Assembly (NCBI RefSeq): GCF_015354615.1
Contig: NZ_JACAVQ010000005.1
Coordinates: 124,001 to 188,000, forward strand
Length of the DNA stretch: 64,000 nucleotides
DNA from: Aliidiomarina indica
GTDB taxonomy: Bacteria; Pseudomonadota; Gammaproteobacteria; Enterobacterales; Alteromonadaceae
Direction of reading: 5' to 3'
The notes beneath the pieces are model-generated. The model was not told where the DNA came from. It was given only the letters and a program-made list of their open reading frames with translations, and ran no database searches. The translations under genes and the position numbers were made by a program. Positions 59,108 to 64,000 of this stretch are shown piece after piece. Each line of letters starts with the position of its first letter. Position 1 is the stretch's first letter.

Positions 59108-60254
59108 AATTACGCAATCCGTTTGCCGTATCGCGGATAAGACCGACGGCAAAATCAACTTCTTCTTGGCTAGTAAACCGACCTACACTGAGTCGAATAC
59201 TGGCATGGGCGACCGCATCGGAACGCCCTAATGCTTTAAGCACGTAGGAGGGGTCGACACTGGCGCTATTGCATGCTGAACCAGACGACACCGCCAACTG
59301 ACTGAGCGCCATCAGCAGGGTTTCCCCTTCCACATCACGAAAACCGACATTGAGAATTCCGGCTACACTGTTCTCAAGATCCGTGTTCAAAACCACACCA
59401 GGAATAGATTTTAAGCCATTCCACAGACGACGTCGCAAGCCGTTTAGGCGTTCAGATTCCGTGGCCATCTCGGCAACAGCAAGATCCGCCGCTTTGCCAA
59501 ATCCGGCGATCTGATGGGTCGGTAAAGTTCCCGAACGCATTCCCCGTTCATGACCGCCACCATGCATCTGTGCCGATAAATACACGCGCGGTGTGCGCCG
59601 CACATACAAAGCGCCAATCCCTTTCGGCCCATACATCTTGTGGGCTGAAATCGACATCAAATCAATATCTAGAGCACGCACATCTACTGGCATTTTTGCG
59701 ACAGCCTGCGCCGCATCGACGTGAATTAGAGTGCCGTTGTTATGCGCAATTTCAGCCAAAGCGGCAATATCATGAATCACGCCAATTTCATTATTGACGT
59801 ACATCACTGTCAGCAATACGGTATCGGCCCGTAATGCTGCTTTGACTGCTGCCAAATCGACTGCCCCGGTGTCGCTCACAGGTAAGTAAGTGACCTCATA
59901 GCCTTGCTCTTCAAGCATCTTGCAGGTATCTAGCGTTGCTTTGTGCTCCGTACACACAGTCACGATGTGTTTGCCGCGCTCAGCGTAGAACTCTGCAACG
60001 CCTTTGATGGCCAAATTTGATGCTTCGGTGGCTCCGGACGTAAATACAATTTCGCGCGGATCGGCGTTAATCAGTGTTGCCACCGACTCTCGCGCTAAAT
60101 CCACCGCTTCCTCCGCTTGCCAACCAAACCGATGAGAACGCGATGCCGGATTGCCAAACACCCCATCCATGGTGAGATACCCCATCATGCAGTCAGCCAC
60201 GCGCGGATCCACCGGCGTAGTAGCAGCATAATCAAGATATACGGGATATTTCAT
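59106..60254 (-). CDS. iscS: IscS-type cysteine desulfurase lacking the C-terminal tail
   Basis: This PLP enzyme takes sulfur from cysteine for Fe-S clusters and thionucleosides. It aligns with E. coli IscS from the first residue: PLP Lys206 in [10 protein letters not shown], persulfide Cys328 in [10 protein letters not shown]. At 382 residues it stops at NGLRN, about 20 residues short of E. coli IscS, so it lacks the tail that contacts IscU. The rest of the isc cluster (iscR, iscU, iscA, hscBA, fdx) is absent: trmJ is upstream and msrA downstream. It may mainly serve tRNA thiolation, with cluster assembly done by another system. Confidence 0.92.
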   Translation of the reverse strand: MKYPVYLDYAATTPVDPRVADCMMGYLTMDGVFGNPASRSHRFGWQAEEAVDLARESVATLINADPREIVFTSGATEASNLAIKGVAEFYAERGKHIVTVCTEHKATLDTCKMLEEQGYEVTYLPVSDTGAVDLAAVKAALRADTVLLTVMYVNNEIGVIHDIAALAEIAHNNGTLIHVDAAQAVAKMPVDVRALDIDLMSISAHKMYGPKGIGALYVRRTPRVYLSAQMHGGGHERGMRSGTLPTHQIAGFGKAADLAVAEMATESERLNGLRRRLWNGLKSIPGVVLNTDLENSVAGILNVGFRDVEGETLLMALSQLAVSSGSACNSASVDPSYVLKALGRSDAVAHASIRLSVGRFTSQEEVDFAVGLIRDTANGLRN

Positions 60255-60275
60255 CAGTTCCTCTCACACATCAGA

Positions 60276-61061
60276 TTAGGACGAGGACGAATCGTCTTTT
60301 GCATTCATATCGCTATCGCTGTCCGAATATTCTGTTACCTGTGCACCAGACGCGCGCTCTACCGATGCTAGCACACCGCGTAAAATATTCAGTTCGTTTT
60401 TCTCTGGGCGTGCGCGATTAAACAATCGACGCAGCTTGGTCATCACCATACCGGGATGTTTGCGCACAATAAATCCGGTCGCCCCAAGGGCGCGCTCTAA
60501 ATGCGCGTAGAAGTTTTCTAAGTCGTCGCGCAGTGGATAATCCTCTTCGATCGTTTGCACCTGCTCCTGCGCCGCTAAGGCCGCCATACGCAGCTCATAG
60601 GTCACCGTTTGCACCGCCATGGCTAAATTCAGAGAGCTATAATCGGGATTCGCTGGAATATGCACATGAAAATCTGCCATTTGCAGCTCTTCATTGGTTA
60701 ACCCGCTTGCTTCACGACCAAAAATAATGGCAACTTTGGCCCCACCCGCGGCTTCGGTAATACCTTTCACACCCGCTTCACGGGGCGTTAATTGCGGCCA
60801 ATCAAGGGTACGGTTGCGCGCGCTAGTGGCTAATACCAAACCACAATCGGCAAGGGCTTCAGATAAGCTATCCACAATCTTGGCTTTAGCCAGAACGTCG
60901 GTTGCACCCGCCGCAAGCGCTTGCGCTTTGCCCTCAGGAAGCTCTTCCGGCTGAACCAGCACCAATTCATGAATCCCCATGGTCTTCATTGCGCGTGCCG
61001 CTGAACCAATATTACGCTGGTCGGTTGTACCCACCAGAACGACACGAATTTGATTTAACAT
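60276..61061 (-). CDS. trmJ: TrmJ, tRNA Cm32/Um32 2'-O-methyltransferase
   Basis: TrmJ is a SPOUT methyltransferase that 2'-O-methylates position 32 of tRNAs. The 261-residue protein has the SPOUT motifs [34 protein letters not shown] and [17 protein letters not shown], and a helical C-terminal extension ending in a Ser-rich tail. I start at 61061 (MLNQIRVV) with GGTGG upstream. It precedes iscS by 21 bases and is divergent from suhB, as in E. coli. Confidence 0.95.
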   Translation of the reverse strand: MLNQIRVVLVGTTDQRNIGSAARAMKTMGIHELVLVQPEELPEGKAQALAAGATDVLAKAKIVDSLSEALADCGLVLATSARNRTLDWPQLTPREAGVKGITEAAGGAKVAIIFGREASGLTNEELQMADFHVHIPANPDYSSLNLAMAVQTVTYELRMAALAAQEQVQTIEEDYPLRDDLENFYAHLERALGATGFIVRKHPGMVMTKLRRLFNRARPEKNELNILRGVLASVERASGAQVTEYSDSDSDMNAKDDSSSS

Positions 61062-61160
61062 AGTACCAGCCACCCTTCTTACGCCATCATTTAGAGCCCG
61101 ACATTCCTGCCAAATGGCTCACTTTAAAATCCGCGGGAGAATAGCACAGCACCACTCGCA

Positions 61161-61189
61161 TTGCATCTGTGTGCTAATTTGCATATAAT
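61161..61189 (+). promoter_or_regulatory. sigma-70 promoter of suhB
   Basis: TTGCAT (61161-61166) and TATAAT (61184-61189) are 17 bases apart. The start of transcription would lie about 40 bases before the suhB ATG. Confidence 0.72.
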
Positions 61190-61234
61190 CACGCCGATTT
61201 TTTAATCTGCTCTTTGCCAGTACAGGAACCTCCC

Positions 61235-62035
61235 ATGCATGCAATGTTAAATATTGCGGTGCGCGCTGCACGTGCAGCCGGCCGTGTTGCGATGAAATCG
61301 TTTCAGCAACCAGACCAAGTCGAATTTGCTGAAAAAAGTCTCAATGACTTTGTCACTAACATCGACAAAGCTTGTGAACAGACAATCATCTCAACAATCC
61401 AAAAATCATACCCTGACCACGGCTTTCTGGCCGAAGAATCAGGCGAACATCAGGCGCAGGGAGACTACCTGTGGGTAATCGATCCCATCGATGGCACCAC
61501 CAATTACATGCGCGGCATTCCGCACTTCTGTATTTCTATCGCACTGATGCACAAAGGCATTACACAACACGCTGTGGTGTATGATCCTGTACGTGAAGAA
61601 ATGTTTACCGCAAGCCGCGGTGCCGGCGCACAGCTCAATGGCTACCGAATTCGCGTATCACCACGGAAAGATCTGGAAGGCACACTTCTAGCCACCGGTT
61701 TCCCGTTCAAACTAAAACATTTAATGCCGGAATATCAGGGCGTGTTCAATAAATTCTTTGAGCAAGCTGCCGACGTACGTCGCGCCGGTTCAGCCGCACT
61801 CGATTTGGCCTACGTTGCCGCAGGCCGCGTTGACGGTTACTGGGAAGCTGGATTGCAATTGTGGGATACCGCAGCGGGAGAATTGCTGGTACGTGAAGCC
61901 GGTGGTGTAGTTACCGATTTTGGCGGCGGAATGAACCACCAAAAATCAGGCAACATCGTTGCCGCATCACCACGCGTGCTGCAAACCATGGTCACACAAA
62001 TGCGCCCGTTGCTCCCCAAATCATTATTAAAGTAG
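61235..62035 (+). CDS. suhB: SuhB, inositol-1-monophosphatase
   Basis: SuhB is an inositol monophosphatase family protein that in E. coli also joins the rRNA antitermination complex. The 266-residue protein begins MHAMLNIAVRAARAAG, nearly as in E. coli. It has the metal-binding motifs DPIDGTTNY and WDTAAGELLVREAGG and the Glu in FLAEESGE. The start at 61235 has AGGA seven bases upstream. Confidence 0.96.
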   Translation: MHAMLNIAVRAARAAGRVAMKSFQQPDQVEFAEKSLNDFVTNIDKACEQTIISTIQKSYPDHGFLAEESGEHQAQGDYLWVIDPIDGTTNYMRGIPHFCISIALMHKGITQHAVVYDPVREEMFTASRGAGAQLNGYRIRVSPRKDLEGTLLATGFPFKLKHLMPEYQGVFNKFFEQAADVRRAGSAALDLAYVAAGRVDGYWEAGLQLWDTAAGELLVREAGGVVTDFGGGMNHQKSGNIVAASPRVLQTMVTQMRPLLPKSLLK

Positions 62036-62180
62036 CTAACGCGTAGGATACGGATACGGGGCCAGAGTATGGCGCCGTGGGGTTGTGCGGCGTGGATGCC
62101 GTGCCCAAGCCCCTAGGGGTGGGTTCACAGCGTTCCGCACGGAGACATATCCTGACCCCATGTCCCAATCCGACACCTGA

Positions 62181-62197
62181 CCAACGCAATGCGTTGG
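62181..62197. repeat. single REP-like palindrome downstream of suhB
   Basis: One CCAACGCAATGCGTTGG copy with CCTGA before it and GTAC after it. It is the only solitary copy in the window. The rest of the 62036-62180 gap shows nothing I can assign. Confidence 0.85.
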
Positions 62198-62208
62198 GTA
62201 CAAAAACA

Positions 62209-62234
62209 AAAACGCCGGCATATGCCGGCGTTTT
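62209..62234. terminator. bidirectional terminator between suhB and the DUF3545 gene
   Basis: AAAACGCCGGCATATGCCGGCGTTTT is a 26-base perfect palindrome with A and T flanks, located between convergent suhB and the DUF3545 gene. It can act on both strands. Confidence 0.88.
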
Positions 62235-62254
62235 CTTTCATTCCCAAAGTGGGA

Positions 62255-62422
62255 CTAAAATTCTAATTGATCTACGTCTAAATCGTAGGTGTAGTCGATA
62301 TCCATGAGTTCTTTTTCAAGGCGTTTGCGTTCTTTTAGCGCTTCAATTTCACGCCATTTCCGCTTTGCCCGACCCTTACCTGACTTCTCAGAAGCATTGC
62401 TGAGTTCTTCTGTATGGTTCAT
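62255..62422 (-). CDS. DUF3545 family small protein
   Basis: This 55-codon gene starts at the ATG at 62422 with GGGGGAG three bases upstream. The product has a polar start, a basic helix KRKWREIEALKERKRLEKEL (residues 20-39) and an acidic end DYTYDLDVDQLEF. The KRKWREIEALK core is the mark of DUF3545, a family of small proteins in Shewanella, Vibrio and relatives with no known function. It lies 20 bases past the shared terminator with suhB. Confidence 0.85.
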   Translation of the reverse strand: MNHTEELSNASEKSGKGRAKRKWREIEALKERKRLEKELMDIDYTYDLDVDQLEF

Positions 62423-62543
62423 GAGCTCCCCCTAATTGAACATCGCTGTTATTTTATTGTTAGCACACTACACATAGTGCCACAACGGGGTCAAATGTAA
62501 AGCAAAATTGTTACATAAATGTGATCATACTATCGCAATTAGG

Positions 62544-63191
62544 TTACCAACGAATGGGCGCGCGCCCTTGTTGCTGAAGCCAAGCATTCGCCGCTTTAAA
62601 GTGGCCACAGGTTAGAAAACCACGATGTGCCGACAACGGTGAAGGGTGCACCGACTCCAGAATTAAATGCCGTTCAGCATTTAAAAAAGCCGCCTGTTGC
62701 TGGGCATGTTTGCCCCACAACATAAACACCATCGGTTGCAATGAATTTAAGTAAGCCAAGGTGGCCTGGGTAAACGTCTGCCAACCCCATTTAGCATGAG
62801 CGCCCGGCGAACTATCACGCACTGTAAGTGCTGTGTTCAACAACAACACCCCCTGCTCCGCCCATGTAGTTAGGTCGCCGTGATTAGGAATTGTGAACTC
62901 GGGGTAATCATGCTGAATCGCCTTATAAATATTCTTTAACGACGGCGGCGGCTTCACTCCTTTCGGCACAGAAAATGCCAAACCGTGTGCTTGCCCCGGT
63001 TGGTGGTATGGATCTTGCCCCAAAATCACCACTTTCACCTGATCTGATGGCGTTAGTTCAAAGGCACGAAACACTTGTTCTTTCGGAGGGTAAACCGCTG
63101 CCTGCGCCCGCTCAGCCAACACTCGGTCACGTAATCCTCGGAAGTAGTCTTGCTGCCGTTCCTGCTCAAACAATGCCTGCCACGAATCCAC
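62544..63191 (-). CDS. ung: uracil-DNA glycosylase
   Basis: Ung removes uracil from DNA to start base-excision repair. The 215-residue protein has the water-activating GQDPYH (Asp60), the uracil-binding LLLNTALTVR, and the DNA-intercalating HPSPLSAHRGF (His182). The length is typical. Upstream on the minus strand lies the third hairpin array, so its promoter must sit within about 60 bases of the start or inside the array. Confidence 0.97.
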   Translation of the reverse strand: MDSWQALFEQERQQDYFRGLRDRVLAERAQAAVYPPKEQVFRAFELTPSDQVKVVILGQDPYHQPGQAHGLAFSVPKGVKPPPSLKNIYKAIQHDYPEFTIPNHGDLTTWAEQGVLLLNTALTVRDSSPGAHAKWGWQTFTQATLAYLNSLQPMVFMLWGKHAQQQAAFLNAERHLILESVHPSPLSAHRGFLTCGHFKAANAWLQQQGRAPIRW

Positions 63192-63254
63192 ATTATTCTC
63201 CCGCTATCTTTCAATTGCCTTTAGGATATATCAGATAAGTTCAGCAACCAACGC

Positions 63255-63346
63255 CGTAGATTTCTACGTGACCGATTGAGGGAGCATACCTTGATGGTAT
63301 GTGACCGATTGAGGACGGTTTATAACGCAGCTAGTGGTGATGCCGG
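63255..63346. repeat. truncated type B hairpin with an altered left end, DUF1302 array
   Basis: The right half, from the GGAGCATACC tip to GATGCCGG, is intact. The left outer and middle arms are missing. In their place is CGTAGA-TT-TCTACG (63255-63268) followed by TGACCGATTGAG, which looks like a second tip stem joined through the CGATTGAG 8-mer. Confidence 0.75.
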
Positions 63347-63385
63347 ACAAGCCACAACCCACAACCCACCGAACTCGAAGCGCAG

Positions 63386-63491
63386 GCCGGCGCGCCAATA
63401 GCAAGGCATAAACCGACCGATTGAGGGAGCATACCTTGATGGTATGTGACCGATTGAGGACGGTTTATAACGCGGCTAGTGGTGATGCCGG
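63386..63491. repeat. type B hairpin repeat 1, DUF1302 array
   Basis: This full 106-nt type B unit is nearly identical to the guaA-array copy. The linker here reads CACAACCCACAACCCACC, different from the other arrays. Confidence 0.9.
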
Positions 63492-63530
63492 ACAAGCCAC
63501 AACCCACAACCCACCGAACTCGAAGCGCGG

Positions 63531-63636
63531 GCCGGCGCGCCAATAGCAAGGCATAAACCGACCGATTGAGGGAGCATACCTTGATGGTATGTGACCGATT
63601 GAGGACGGTTTATAACGCAGCTAGTGGTGATGCCGG
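63531..63636. repeat. type B hairpin repeat 2, DUF1302 array
   Basis: This second full type B unit starts 145 bases after the previous one and is almost identical to it, including the linker, indicating recent tandem duplication. Confidence 0.9.
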
Positions 63637-63669
63637 ACAAGCCACAACCCACCGAACTCGAAGCGCAGG

Positions 63670-63774
63670 CAGAAACCTCTAGGGCAAGGCTTAATTGGAG
63701 CGATTGAGGGAGCGTACCTTGATGGTACGTGACCGATTGAGCTTCAATTATAACGCAGCCATAGAGGCTTTCTG
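63670..63774. repeat. type A hairpin repeat with compensatory changes, DUF1302 array
   Basis: The middle stem reads TAATTGGAGC with GCTTCAATTA, and the tip stem GCGTACC with GGTACG. Both are changed on the two sides together relative to other type A copies, so pairing is kept. The unit ends 10 bases before the terminator of the DUF1302-like gene. Confidence 0.9.
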
Positions 63775-63784
63775 ACAAGCCGGC

Positions 63785-63814
63785 CCAAAAAAAAGGCCTC
63801 CTTAGGGAGGCCTT
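63785..63814 (-). terminator. rho-independent terminator of the DUF1302-like gene
   Basis: On the minus strand AAGGCCTCC-CTAA-GGAGGCCTT is followed by eight T. It begins 14 bases after the stop codon. Unlike crbR and guaA, this gene has a true terminator before its hairpin array. Confidence 0.92.
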
Positions 63815-63828
63815 CTATCCTTCGGAGG

Positions 63829-64000
63829 TTAGAACGCTACCGAGAAGCTTGCTGAGATATGATCGCGGTCTTGCATTGGATCGTAGTCAGCGCCCTGGTA
63901 ACGGTTGTAACCTAAGGTCACGCGGTACTTGTTGCTCATGTAGTTTGCGTCAAGCAATAAGCCCAAGTTTTGACGACCTTCGATGAAGTTCGCATTCGGT
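63829..64000 (-). CDS. DUF1302-like outer-membrane protein (C-terminal fragment)
   Basis: Only the last 57 codons are inside the window; the start lies beyond the right edge. The visible part has alternating beta-strand patterns (LGLLLDANYMSNKYRVTLGY) and ends DRDHISASFSVAF, with the terminal Phe of an outer-membrane barrel. The DYDP-x-DRDHIS ending resembles DUF1302 proteins, outer-membrane proteins of uncertain role often encoded near DUF1329 lipoprotein genes. The family call is tentative; the barrel call is firmer. Confidence 0.6.
   Translation of the reverse strand, partial: PNANFIEGRQNLGLLLDANYMSNKYRVTLGYNRYQGADYDPMQDRDHISASFSVAF

Noticed and set aside
62036-62180. Possible small RNA or gene between suhB and the REP copy.
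   Set aside because: There is no promoter, no open frame with a ribosome binding site and no clear stem; nothing supports a feature.

Overview
This window is a chromosomal segment of a gammaproteobacterium. Gene content and order (murJ-ribF-ileS-lspA, rlmN-rodZ-ispG-hisS-yfgM-bamB-der, trmJ-iscS, purL/mltF/tadA, a full gspC-N operon, a CrbS/CrbR acetate switch, a DUF3545 gene) point to the Alteromonadales and relatives. An Idiomarinaceae-like marine bacterium is my best guess, from gene order only. Nearly all the DNA is core genome. I see no prophage, transposase, CRISPR array, rRNA or tRNA.

Layout. 1-5732: minus-strand murJ-ribF-ileS-lspA, divergent from rpsT (TTG start, good promoter and terminator). 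6481-7590: a lipoprotein with a GlyGly-CTERM tail and a stand-alone acyl carrier protein. 7714-20514: acetate locus, with a DnaQ-like exonuclease, a cNMP/CBS/DUF294 protein, actP and yjcH, the sensor kinase crbS, the regulator crbR, acs, and a DcaP-like porin divergent from acs. 20643-22608: smrA and an alkaline phosphatase. 22656-30284: purL, mltF, a new 53-codon ORF, tadA and nhaC. 31178-34230: guaBA, then xseA and mscS. 36773-48102: twelve type II secretion genes, gspC to gspN, with mostly overlapping junctions. 48250-49549: hslR and hslO. 49606-58315: ndk and the rlmN-to-der cluster. 58512-63191: msrA, iscS, trmJ, suhB, a DUF3545 gene and ung. The window ends inside a DUF1302-like outer-membrane protein gene.

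How the genes connect. Acetate would enter through ActP, and perhaps the DcaP-like porin at the outer membrane, and be activated by Acs under CrbS/CrbR control. A shared GACCNTAGTC motif upstream of both acs and yjcH-actP is a candidate operator. The GlyGly-CTERM lipoprotein fits a genome with type II secretion, since that tail class is linked to rhombosortase and T2SS.

The most unusual feature is intergenic. Two repeat families fill the long gaps. One is an 18-copy REP-like palindrome (CCAACGCANTGCGTTGG), mostly in head-to-tail inverted pairs. The other is a set of about 105-nt imperfect hairpins in three arrays, lying just downstream of the minus-strand genes crbR, guaA and the DUF1302-like gene, all in one orientation. 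Hairpin copies differ by paired, compensatory and G-U-tolerant changes in the stems, while two internal loops stay fixed. That is the signature of a structure under selection, and I rank it as the main candidate for something undescribed. The REP pairs and one hairpin subtype end in the same boundary, GATGCCGGACAAGCC, so they look like parts of one composite system.
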